Notes: a model not told the origin generated them from the letters alone. 9,194 nucleotides of DNA from Caryophanales bacterium UBA1719 (GCA_002317145.1 DCIT01000049.1:49576-58769), one strand, 5' to 3'; shown: positions 1-6,828, counted from the stretch's first letter. Program-made: numbers and translations.

Positions 1-302
1 TATCAGATAAAGAAAGAGATGAATTAATTAAAAAGAATCCTAATTATGGAGAAATAATATGTCGATGTGAAGAGATATCTAAAGGAGAAATATTAGATGC
101 TATTCATAGTACATTACCTGCTACTACTATTGATGGAATTAAAAGAAGAGTTAGAGCTGGTATGGGTAGATGTCAAGGTGGATTCTGTCAAGAACATATC
201 GTTACTTTATTAGCAAAAGAAAAGAATATTAAATTAGAAGATGTCCTAAAGAAAGGAGATGGACATATCTTAGTAAGTGATATCAAAGGAGACTTAAAAT
301 GA
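1..302 (+). CDS. GlpA-like FAD-dependent glycerol-3-phosphate dehydrogenase, C-terminal part (5' end outside window)
   Basis: Reading codons from base 3 gives 99 residues ending in TGA at 300-302; the start lies upstream of the window. Visible is a BFD-like [2Fe-2S] domain with the Cys pattern CRC (codons at 60-68) and later GRCQGGFC (Cys codons at 171-173 and 186-188). This domain is typical of the C-terminus of GlpA-type and related NAD(P)/FAD-dependent oxidoreductases that oxidise sn-glycerol 3-phosphate to dihydroxyacetone phosphate and pass electrons onward. The FAD/DAO domain is not in view, so substrate specificity rests on the neighbours: a GlpB-like flavoprotein and a DUF1667 protein, a common Bacillota cluster. 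The stop overlaps the next start as ATGA, indicating translational coupling. A related 2-hydroxyacid dehydrogenase is possible; the domain call is firm, the substrate is inferred. Confidence 0.8.
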   Translation, partial: SDKERDELIKKNPNYGEIICRCEEISKGEILDAIHSTLPATTIDGIKRRVRAGMGRCQGGFCQEHIVTLLAKEKNIKLEDVLKKGDGHILVSDIKGDLK

Positions 303-1546
303 AAACAAGAGAATTTGATATAGTCGTTATTGGAGGAGGTCCTGCTGGACTAGCCTCTGCTAAAGTAGCAGCCTCTAATAACAAGAAAGTCTTATTAATC
401 GAAAGAGAAGATAAACTAGGTGGTATCTTAAAACAATGTATCCATGATGGATTTGGATTACATCGCTATAAAGAAAAATTATCTGGACCTGAATATGCTT
501 ATAGAGAGATTAAAGCTTTAGAGTCCACTACTGTTACTATTTCTACTTTAACGTTTGTTACTAAAATAGAAAAAGTAAATGAAGGATTTATCTTACATAT
601 TGTTAATAAAGAGGGAGTTGAATTAATTAATACTAAGAAGATTATTCTTGCGACAGGATGTCGCGAGAGAACATCTCGCCAAGTATTAATTAATGGTACT
701 AATCCTGCTGGAGTTATGACTGCTGGACAAGCACAATATTATATAAATATATTAGGTAAATTACCTGGTAAAACATTTGTTATTTTAGGTAGTGGCGATA
801 TTGGATTAATCATGGCAAGACGTATTACTTTAGAAGGTGGTAAAGTCTTGGGAGTATATGAAGCTAAACCTACTCCAAGTGGATTAGCAAGAAACTTAGC
901 GCAGTGTCTTGATGACTTTAATATTCCATTACATTTGTCCACTACTGTTACTAAAGTATTCGGACAAAATCGTTTAGAAGAAATTGAAATCGCTAAAGTA
1001 GATAATTGCATGTGTCCTATTAAAGGAACTGAGCAAAGAATTAAATGTGATAGTCTAATTCTTTCTGTTGGATTAATCCCTGAAAATGAATTAGCGGAGT
1101 CTTTAGATATTACTATTTCAAATAAATCTAAAGGTCCTATCGTAGATCAAAACTTAGAGACAGCAATTAGAAATGTTTATTCATGCGGCAATGCAATGCA
1201 TGTTAATGATTTAGTCGATTATGTTTCTGAATCTGGAGAGATTGCTGGACGTAGTGCATCTTCTGATTCAATCACTGAAAAAGAATTAATCTATATAAAC
1301 ACGAATGAAAATATGCTTTATTTAGTCCCTAACGCCATTAACATTAAATCTAATTTAGAAAATATTGTTTTCTATTTTAGAAGTAACAAGATAATGAAGA
1401 ATGTTAATTTAAATGTTTATTCAAACGGGAAAACAATATTTACTAAATTCTATCCTGTAGTAAAGCCTCCAGAGATGGAAAGAGTAATTATTTCTTTACC
1501 TAAAGATGTTAAAGATCTTAAGTTTGCTGTGGAGGAAAAAAGATGA
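299..1546 (+). CDS. GlpB-like NAD(P)/FAD-dependent oxidoreductase (pyridine nucleotide-disulfide oxidoreductase fold)
   Basis: This 415-residue flavoprotein has two dinucleotide-binding sites. The FAD-binding GGGPAG is at residues 12-17, with an acidic ERE at the end of the second strand. The NAD(P)-binding GSGDIG is at 164-169. The ATGCRER segment (118-124) and the late CGNAMHVNDLVDYV stretch (296-309) match the conserved FAD-contact regions of this family, as does the early GGILKQCIHDGFG (41-53). There is no CxxC redox disulfide, so it is not a thioredoxin-reductase type enzyme. Proteins like this sit between GlpA-like and DUF1667 genes in many Bacillota and probably carry electrons from glycerol-3-phosphate oxidation to NAD(P) or another acceptor; that partner role is inferred from context. 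The start is supported by AAAGGAG at 285-291, 7 nt upstream, and by the ATGA overlap with the preceding gene. The end overlaps the next gene the same way. Confidence 0.85.
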   Translation: MKTREFDIVVIGGGPAGLASAKVAASNNKKVLLIEREDKLGGILKQCIHDGFGLHRYKEKLSGPEYAYREIKALESTTVTISTLTFVTKIEKVNEGFILHIVNKEGVELINTKKIILATGCRERTSRQVLINGTNPAGVMTAGQAQYYINILGKLPGKTFVILGSGDIGLIMARRITLEGGKVLGVYEAKPTPSGLARNLAQCLDDFNIPLHLSTTVTKVFGQNRLEEIEIAKVDNCMCPIKGTEQRIKCDSLILSVGLIPENELAESLDITISNKSKGPIVDQNLETAIRNVYSCGNAMHVNDLVDYVSESGEIAGRSASSDSITEKELIYINTNENMLYLVPNAINIKSNLENIVFYFRSNKIMKNVNLNVYSNGKTIFTKFYPVVKPPEMERVIISLPKDVKDLKFAVEEKR

Positions 1547-1887
1547 AACAATTTACTTGCACCACATGTCCAAATGGATGTTTATTAACTATTGATGAGA
1601 AAACTTTAGAAGTAACTGGTAATAAATGTCCTAGAGGAGCGATATTTGCTAAAAATGAATTAACATGTCCTAAAAGAACAGTATGTTCATTAGTAAAAAC
1701 TACTGTCCCAGGATATAACGTAATATCGGTGAAGACTAATAAAGAAATAGATAAGAAATTAATAATGGATTTAATGAAAGAACTAAACAAAATTACTATT
1801 AAAGAGAAATTATCTATTGGATCAATAGTAATTAAAAATGTATTAAATACTGATGTGGATATCATAACCACGGAAGATATGAAATAA
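1543..1887 (+). CDS. DUF1667 family small cysteine-rich protein
   Basis: This 114-residue protein matches the DUF1667 family, which accompanies GlpA/GlpB-like oxidoreductases. Cysteines at 6, 9, 13 and 29 form a CxxCxxxC...C pattern (CTTCPNGC, then GNKCPRG). It resembles the N-terminal [4Fe-4S] motif of molybdopterin oxidoreductases, so a bound iron-sulfur cluster is plausible but unproven. Two further cysteines lie at 42 and 48 (TCPKRTVC), and the C-terminal half is a small alpha/beta region without recognisable active residues. The likely job is an electron-transfer subunit of the neighbouring dehydrogenase. The start is fixed by GGAGG at 1531-1535, 7 nt before the ATG, and by the ATGA overlap with the upstream gene. 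The AGPS-like gene follows after 14 bases. Confidence 0.83.
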   Translation: MKQFTCTTCPNGCLLTIDEKTLEVTGNKCPRGAIFAKNELTCPKRTVCSLVKTTVPGYNVISVKTNKEIDKKLIMDLMKELNKITIKEKLSIGSIVIKNVLNTDVDIITTEDMK

Positions 1888-1901
1888 GGAGGATTTAAAA
1901 C

Positions 1902-3656
1902 ATGTCTAAAAAGTATGAAGGATTCGAACCAAAATGGTTCAACGAAAAGTATAGTGATAAGTCATATCGCTCAATCTTTAAATGGGGACCTTATGATCAA
2001 ATTAAGCCACCTAAAGAAAGAATGTATAAAATGCTTAAAGATGCATTCCATCTCACTGATGATGATTTTAAAAACTTTACAGAAGATTTAGGTACTGATG
2101 AAGTTAAATTAGTTGATTGTCCAATTAAATTAAAAGAAGAAGATATTAATTTCTTTAAACAAGTAGTTGGTGAATCTTATGTAAGAACAGATGATTATTC
2201 TAGAGCATCTGTCGCGTATGGTAAAACCATGTATGATATCATGCGTGCTAGACATAAGATATTTAAGAATGTTCCTGATTGTGTTATCTATCCAAGTGAA
2301 TCATCGCAAATAGAAGAAATAGTTAAATATTGTAATGATCATAATATCCCATTATATGTTTATGGTGGAGGTAGTTCTGTCACTAGAGGTGTTGAACCTA
2401 TTAAAGGTGGTATATCTTTAGATATGAGATTACGCTTTAATAAAGTTATATCCTTTAATGAAGTAGATCAAACTATTACCGTTCAAGCTGGTATGTCTGG
2501 CCCTCGATATGAAGAGATATTAAATAACGCTATTAAAGAATTAAATGCAAAAAGAAACTATACCGGTGGACACTTCCCTCAATCATTTGAATATTCATCT
2601 GTTGGTGGATGGGTTGTCACTCGTGGCGCTGGTCAAAACTCAACTTATTATGGAAAGATAGAAGATATTGTTATATCTCAAAAATACGCTACTCCAATAG
2701 GTAAGGTAGTAACATCACATTATCCTCGTGAAGCTACAGGACCATCACTAAATCAAATCATGATGGGAAGCGAAGGAACATTTGGAGTTCTAACTGAAGT
2801 AACTCTAAGAGTATTTAGATATATGCCAGAGAATAGACATAGATTCTCATTTATGTTTAAAAACTGGGATATTGCTATGCAAGCGGCTAGAGAGATGATG
2901 CAATGTGAATGTGGTTTCTCTTCTGTCTTTAGATTATCTGATCAATACGAAACAGAATACATGATGGAGTTATATGGAATTAATGACACTCCATTAGAGA
3001 AGTTATTAGCACTTAAAGGTTGTAAACCTAAAGAAGAATGCTTATTCTTAGGATTTACTGATGGAGAAAAAGGATTTACTAAAAACGTCTATCGTAAGAT
3101 TAAAAAGATTGCTCATAAATATAAAGGAGTATCTTTAACTGGATATGTCTGCAAAGGTTGGGAACATGGACGTTTCTCTGATCCATTCTTAAGAGATACC
3201 TTACAAGATTATGGTGTGGTTATCGATACTATGGAATGCACAGTTAACTGGTCAAATATGGAACAAGTCCATCAAGATGTTAGAAAAGTTTGTGTTAGTA
3301 GACCAGATACTATTTGTATCACTCACTTATCGCATGCTTATCCACAAGGTGCAAACTTATACTTCATATTTATATGTAAGATGTCTGATCCAGAAGAATT
3401 TAGAACATACCATGCATCAATTCTTGATGCTATTCAAAAATCTGGTGCGGCTATGAGCCATCACCATGGTATTGGCAAAATGTTCGGACCTTGGTTAGAA
3501 GGTTATATTGGTAAAACTGAATTTGGAACATTTAAAGCCTTAAAGAATTACTTTGATCCTAAAGGAATTATGAATCCAGGTGGCACTATTGGATTAGATG
3601 TTGAAGATAAAGATAAACATATCTTAATTGATCATAAAAAAGTTAAATATAAATAA
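1902..3656 (+). CDS. FAD-binding oxidoreductase of the alkylglycerone-phosphate synthase (AGPS) type
   Basis: This 584-residue soluble VAO/PCMH-fold flavoprotein lacks a signal peptide. The FAD domain runs from about 120 to 305, with the pyrophosphate loop GGGSSV (155-160), FEYSSVGGWVVTR (229-241) and MGSEGT (288-293). The C-terminal cap runs from about 310 to 565. Several features are closer to AGPS than to D-lactate or glycolate oxidases: the SVGGWV-TR segment, FRLSD around Arg344 (matching the AGPS arginine mutated in human RCDP type 3), FLRDTL with Arg431 in the position of the FAD-adduct arginine, Tyr480, and the HHHGIGK loop (520-526). AGPS swaps the acyl chain of acyl-DHAP for a fatty alcohol, starting ether-lipid synthesis. 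Whether this protein does that is inference; the upstream genes would at least supply DHAP. An FAD-linked 2-hydroxyacid dehydrogenase is the alternative. AAGGAGG at 1886-1892 supports the start. No strong terminator is visible directly downstream. Confidence 0.8.
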   Translation: MSKKYEGFEPKWFNEKYSDKSYRSIFKWGPYDQIKPPKERMYKMLKDAFHLTDDDFKNFTEDLGTDEVKLVDCPIKLKEEDINFFKQVVGESYVRTDDYSRASVAYGKTMYDIMRARHKIFKNVPDCVIYPSESSQIEEIVKYCNDHNIPLYVYGGGSSVTRGVEPIKGGISLDMRLRFNKVISFNEVDQTITVQAGMSGPRYEEILNNAIKELNAKRNYTGGHFPQSFEYSSVGGWVVTRGAGQNSTYYGKIEDIVISQKYATPIGKVVTSHYPREATGPSLNQIMMGSEGTFGVLTEVTLRVFRYMPENRHRFSFMFKNWDIAMQAAREMMQCECGFSSVFRLSDQYETEYMMELYGINDTPLEKLLALKGCKPKEECLFLGFTDGEKGFTKNVYRKIKKIAHKYKGVSLTGYVCKGWEHGRFSDPFLRDTLQDYGVVIDTMECTVNWSNMEQVHQDVRKVCVSRPDTICITHLSHAYPQGANLYFIFICKMSDPEEFRTYHASILDAIQKSGAAMSHHHGIGKMFGPWLEGYIGKTEFGTFKALKNYFDPKGIMNPGGTIGLDVEDKDKHILIDHKKVKYK

Positions 3657-3692
3657 TTATTCAACACATATTTAAATTGTTTTTATAATTTC

Positions 3693-3722
3693 TTGCTTTT
3701 AGGGAACATTTATATTAAAATC
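3693..3722 (+). promoter_or_regulatory. Candidate promoter of the fic-like gene
   Basis: TTGCTT (3693-3698) and TAAAAT (3717-3722) are separated by 18 bases and would start transcription near 3729. An alternative is the perfect TATAAT at 3684-3689, but only a poor -35 precedes it. In the first model the arms of the inverted repeat flank the -10; in the second the whole repeat lies in the 5' untranslated region. The choice cannot be made from sequence alone. Confidence 0.35.
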
Positions 3723-3740
3723 AAATTAGTTTGTTCCCTA
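3700..3740 (+). repeat. Perfect 9-bp inverted repeat in front of the fic-like gene (operator or leader hairpin)
   Basis: TAGGGAACA at 3700-3708 is the exact reverse complement of TGTTCCCTA at 3732-3740, with 23 bases between. The right arm ends directly at the AGGAG ribosome binding site (3741-3745) of the gene starting at 3751. In RNA it would form a 9-bp stem next to the binding site; in DNA it looks like a two-half-site operator. No run of T follows, so it is not an intrinsic terminator for the upstream operon. These GC-richer arms stand out against an AT-rich background. Confidence 0.6.
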
Positions 3741-3750
3741 AGGAGTATTT

Positions 3751-4692
3751 ATGGTTAAATATGAAAAAATGCAAGAATTGCTAAGCAAAAGAGCAGAATT
3801 ACAAGCCACAATCAATCTTTTTCCTTACGATGGAACACCAGAAATAAAAATAGTCTCTAACAAAAAATACATATATATAAGAAAACGAGTATTAACTAAA
3901 ATAACTTCTACTTATGTAGGTGAGTTTAATGAAACACTATATAACCAACTTTTAAAAAATAATTTTGAAGCAAAGAAGTTAAAAAAGGAAATTAGAAATA
4001 TTAATAAAGAATTAGTTTTACTAGGATATATAGAAAATAAATTAGATAAGAGAATCATTCTTAATATTGAATTTGCTAAATCTAATATGAAGAACATTAT
4101 CTATGATCAAGCTGTATTAGAAGGAATCGCAACTACTTTCCCTGATACTGAAGCCATCATTGATAACGGAAAAGTAAATAATGTTAAAGCAGAAGATGTT
4201 CAAAAAATATTAAATTTAAAACATGCATGGGAGTTTATATTAGATAAAGATGTCGCAACATCAAAAACTGATTATTATCTTTCAAGTTATATAGCAAAAA
4301 TAATTAACGAAGGATTTTATCTTGATGGAGGAAGAATAAGAAGCTTCCCTGTTACTATAGGAGGAACAAACTATATTCCGCCTATTCCGATGGAATTTAA
4401 AGTAAAAGAAAAAATAGATAACATATTAAACAGCAAGACTAAAGATATAGATAAAGCTATAGAACTTTGCTTATATGTAATGAAAACACAAATATTTAAT
4501 GATGGAAACAAAAGAACCGCAGTAATATTCGCAAACCATTATTTAATTTCTAAAGGATTAGGTTTACTTGTTATCGATTATGCAAAAATTAATAAATTTA
4601 AAAAACTTTTAATTAATTATTACGAAGATAAGTATATTGAAGATATAAAGAGTTTCTTAAGAAGTTGCATTTTAAAAGTGAAATCTCGTTAA
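3751..4692 (+). CDS. Fic/DOC family protein with a degenerate active-site motif (His to Gln)
   Basis: This 313-residue cytoplasmic protein has a lysine-rich helical N-terminal part (about 60-115). An inhibitory-helix-like segment AVLEG (121-125) with Glu124 comes next, followed by a beta-hairpin flap region ending in YIPPIP (208-213) and a Fic core around QIFNDGNKRTA (247-257). Fic enzymes normally carry HxFx(D/E)GNxxR and transfer AMP or other phosphate-containing groups to target hydroxyls. Here the Phe, Asp, Gly, Asn and Arg are present, but the catalytic His is Gln247 (codon CAA, 4489-4491). The layout, with the inhibitory element N-terminal to the core, resembles class II Fic proteins, although the usual Ser/Thr four residues before Glu124 is Gln. 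Ordinary AMPylation activity is therefore doubtful. No partner antitoxin gene is adjacent. The start is supported by AAGGAG at 3740-3745. Confidence 0.8.
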   Translation: MVKYEKMQELLSKRAELQATINLFPYDGTPEIKIVSNKKYIYIRKRVLTKITSTYVGEFNETLYNQLLKNNFEAKKLKKEIRNINKELVLLGYIENKLDKRIILNIEFAKSNMKNIIYDQAVLEGIATTFPDTEAIIDNGKVNNVKAEDVQKILNLKHAWEFILDKDVATSKTDYYLSSYIAKIINEGFYLDGGRIRSFPVTIGGTNYIPPIPMEFKVKEKIDNILNSKTKDIDKAIELCLYVMKTQIFNDGNKRTAVIFANHYLISKGLGLLVIDYAKINKFKKLLINYYEDKYIEDIKSFLRSCILKVKSR

Positions 4693-4751
4693 ACAAAGGC
4701 ATTATTTTTATATTAATTTAATTTCAGTCGCTTGTAATTTGAAGGCAATTG

Positions 4752-4790
4752 AAAAGAGATCCTCTTTCGAAAATCTCTTTTATTAATTTA
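4752..4790. terminator. Symmetrical (bidirectional) intrinsic terminator between the fic-like gene and tsf
   Basis: AAAAGAGAT (4752-4760) and ATCTCTTTT (4773-4781) form a perfect 9-bp stem around a 12-base loop that itself contains the palindrome TTTCGAAA. The A-rich left arm and T-rich right arm give a U tract whichever strand is read. It therefore fits as a shared terminator for the two convergent genes, 60 bases past the fic-like stop and just beyond the tsf stop. Confidence 0.75.
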
Positions 4791-4798
4791 AATATTAT

Positions 4799-5665
4799 TT
4801 ATTTTGCTTGAGCCATAACTTCAGCTGCGAAGTCATCTACTCTTTTTTCAATTCCTTCACCAACTTGGTAACGGATAAATTTAATTACTGAAGCACCTTT
4901 CTCTTTTAAGACTTGTTCAACTTTCTTAGAATCATCTAATAAGAAGGCTTGTTCATGTAAGATAACTTCTGATAAAGTTTTATGAACTTTACCTTCGATA
5001 ATCTTATCAATGATTGCTTGAGGTTTACTCATTAATTTTTCATCACCTTTAGCGGCTTCTAAAGCAATTTTCTTTTCTGACTCAATTACTTCTTTAGGTA
5101 CACAGTGTGGGCAGATGTATGTTGGATTATTCGCAGCAATATGCATTGCTAAGTTTTCTGCTAATTCTTTATCATCTTTATTGATGACTACTAAAGTAGC
5201 AATCTTACCACCCATATGGATATAAGCACCAAATGTTTCGTTAGCATTTTTATTAACATTTTCAAATCTACGTAATGAGAGTTTTTCTCCCATAGCGACT
5301 GTAGCGTCTGCAAATGTAGCAGTTAATAATTTATTAGCTTCATCAACATTAGCTGGTTTCTTAGATATTAATGTATTAGTAATATCATCTACTAATTTCT
5401 TAAATTTATCACCTTTGGCGACGAAGTCTGTTTCACAGTTAACTTCAACGATTAAGGCATCGTTACCGTTAGCAACAACGTTTGCTAATCCTTCTGCAGC
5501 TATTCTATTTGCTTTCTTAGCGGATTTAGCAATGCCTTGTTCACGTAACCAGTCACTAGCTTTATCTAAATCATTACCATTAGTTTCAAGAGCTTTCTTG
5601 CAATCATTAAGACCTGCACCAGTTCTTTCACGAAGCATTTTAATTAATTCAATTAAGCTTGCCAT
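4799..5665 (-). CDS. tsf: Translation elongation factor Ts (EF-Ts)
   Basis: EF-Ts is the nucleotide exchange factor that releases GDP from EF-Tu in the cytoplasm. This 288-residue protein is of usual length. The N-terminal UBA-like domain carries the signature LRERTGAGLNDCKKAL (11-26). NCETDFVAKGDKF (76-88) is the core EF-Tu-contacting motif, with Asp80 and Phe81 in the TDF triplet. The dimerisation and C-terminal module follow, with LHEQAFLLDD (236-245). An oddity is CPHC at 185-188, in the segment after MHIAANNPTY that in most EF-Ts proteins is acidic and lacks cysteines. The gene starts 2 bases after the rpsB stop. Its ribosome binding site (AAGGAAG, 5676-5682) lies inside the rpsB end, so the two are cotranscribed and probably translationally coupled. 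It ends at the shared terminator; pyrH and frr, its usual followers in Bacilli, are not next. Confidence 0.97.
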   Translation of the reverse strand: MASLIELIKMLRERTGAGLNDCKKALETNGNDLDKASDWLREQGIAKSAKKANRIAAEGLANVVANGNDALIVEVNCETDFVAKGDKFKKLVDDITNTLISKKPANVDEANKLLTATFADATVAMGEKLSLRRFENVNKNANETFGAYIHMGGKIATLVVINKDDKELAENLAMHIAANNPTYICPHCVPKEVIESEKKIALEAAKGDEKLMSKPQAIIDKIIEGKVHKTLSEVILHEQAFLLDDSKKVEQVLKEKGASVIKFIRYQVGEGIEKRVDDFAAEVMAQAK

Positions 5666-5667
5666 AA

Positions 5668-6705
5668 TTATTTTGCTTCCTTTTTAGATGCTTTCTTCTC
5701 TACTGGTTTTTTATCTTCAGCTTTCTTTTCAGTTGCTGGAGCTTCACTATCAGTACGATGTTTAAAAGACTCTTTTAATAATCTTTCTTGTCTCATCTTT
5801 TCAAATCTTTCTTGTCTTTCTTTTCTTGCTGCACGGATTAATGCTAATTTTTCTGCTGCTTCTTTATCTGCACATTTAATAGCATCTTTCATGGTGACTT
5901 CTTCGCCTTCATCTTTTGTATAAGCAATCATGGTAACTCCACCTTTTGCTTCAACAATAGCATCAGCGATTACGCTTAAGACTAATTTAACAGATTTTGC
6001 AGCATCATCATTTGCTGGAATTGGATAATCGATTCCATCTGGATCAGTATTGGTATCGACAATACCAAAGATTTTAATTCCTAATTTCTTTGCTTCTTTA
6101 ACTGCGTTAGCTTCTTCAGTTGGATCAGAGATAAAGATGGCTTGAGGTATTTTTCTCATTTCTTTAATACCTTCAAGGTTTAAAGATAATTTATCTTTTT
6201 CTTTCTTAATTAAAGCTTGTTCTTTTTTAGATAATTTATCTAATAATCCTTCTTCTTGTTTTCTCTCTAATTCTTTTAAGTATCTGATTCTTCCTTGAAT
6301 AGTCTTAAAGTTAGTTAAGGTACCACCTAACCAACGATGAGTAATATAGAAAGATCCTGAACGTAAAGATTCTTCGATGATGTTTTGTTCAATTTGTTCT
6401 TTAGTTCCAACAAATAAAACTTTACCACCTTCTCTAACGATATCTCTCATAGCGATATACGCTTCAATTATCTTTTCAACTGTTTTATTTAAGTCGATGA
6501 TATAGATACCATTTCTCGCTCCATAGATGAATTTAGACATCTTTGGATTCCATTTTCTTGTTGTATGTCCGAAGTGGCATCCAGCTTCTAGACATTTCTT
6601 CATTGTAATGATTGGTAAACTTGTATCGTGTTCTACCACTACTTTAGCAGGTTCTGCTGCTGGTTGTTCATTACTAACAACCTCTACTTTTTTGATTTCA
6701 CTCAT
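5668..6705 (-). CDS. rpsB: 30S ribosomal protein S2, with long N- and C-terminal extensions
   Basis: S2 binds 16S rRNA late in small-subunit assembly and bridges head and body of the 30S subunit. The core is unmistakable: MKKCLEAGCHFGHTTRKWNPK (35-55), YIIDLNKT (68-75), FVGTKEQ (98-104), HRWLGGTLTNF (123-133) and the FISDPTEEANAVKEA stretch (191-205). At 345 residues it is about 90 longer than typical bacterial S2. About 29 residues precede the usual start, and roughly 89 residues after position 256 form a charged helix followed by a Lys/Glu/Ala-rich tail. The upstream ATG is chosen because AAGGAG (6713-6718) lies 7 nt before it, whereas no ribosome binding site precedes Met35. Similar tails occur in some Mollicute-like and Erysipelotrichia S2 proteins (recalled, not checked). 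It is first gene of the rpsB-tsf operon. Confidence 0.96.
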   Translation of the reverse strand: MSEIKKVEVVSNEQPAAEPAKVVVEHDTSLPIITMKKCLEAGCHFGHTTRKWNPKMSKFIYGARNGIYIIDLNKTVEKIIEAYIAMRDIVREGGKVLFVGTKEQIEQNIIEESLRSGSFYITHRWLGGTLTNFKTIQGRIRYLKELERKQEEGLLDKLSKKEQALIKKEKDKLSLNLEGIKEMRKIPQAIFISDPTEEANAVKEAKKLGIKIFGIVDTNTDPDGIDYPIPANDDAAKSVKLVLSVIADAIVEAKGGVTMIAYTKDEGEEVTMKDAIKCADKEAAEKLALIRAARKERQERFEKMRQERLLKESFKHRTDSEAPATEKKAEDKKPVEKKASKKEAK

Positions 6706-6822
6706 TTTGAGTCTCCTTATTTGTTTTTTCCTCCATCGCTTCTAACAATCACCCTATTATATAAATATAATAGACTAGGCACTGAATCCACGATGTGTGT
6801 ATTCTCTATATTTATAGAGTCG
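6706..6822 (-). promoter_or_regulatory. Structured 5' leader of rpsB-tsf, candidate autoregulatory RNA
   Basis: The predicted transcript starts near 6822, leaving about 115 nt of leader. It contains two perfect hairpins: CTCTATA/TATAGAG (arms 6804-6810 and 6813-6819) and CTATTATAT/ATATAATAG (6754-6762 and 6765-6773). Between and beyond them, CATCG (6791-6795 on the - strand) can pair with CGATG (6734-6738), which would close a larger domain around the second hairpin just upstream of the ribosome binding site. rpsB leaders that bind S2 are known in proteobacteria; whether this one responds to S2 is inference. It does not resemble a riboswitch I recognise. Confidence 0.5.
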
Positions 6823-6828
6823 AGGGAT

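Noticed and set aside
739..1011. Minus-strand frame opposite the GlpB-like gene
   Set aside because: It is antisense to conserved flavoprotein motifs, has no ribosome binding site and no recognisable protein features.
3211..3456. Overlapping + strand frame of 81 codons inside the AGPS-like gene
   Set aside because: It lies wholly within a well-supported coding region in another frame and has no family features.
3700..3740. Inverted repeat as terminator of the upstream oxidoreductase operon
   Set aside because: It is not followed by a T run but by the ribosome binding site of the next gene, and its loop is long.
5102..5113. CPHC in EF-Ts as a sign of frameshift or assembly error
   Set aside because: Conserved EF-Ts sequence continues in the same frame on both sides, so the segment is a true in-frame variation.
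6698..6736. Twelve-codon minus-strand reading frame overlapping the rpsB start, possible leader peptide
   Set aside because: It begins at an ATG within a stem of the leader, has no convincing ribosome binding site, and its length is within chance expectation.
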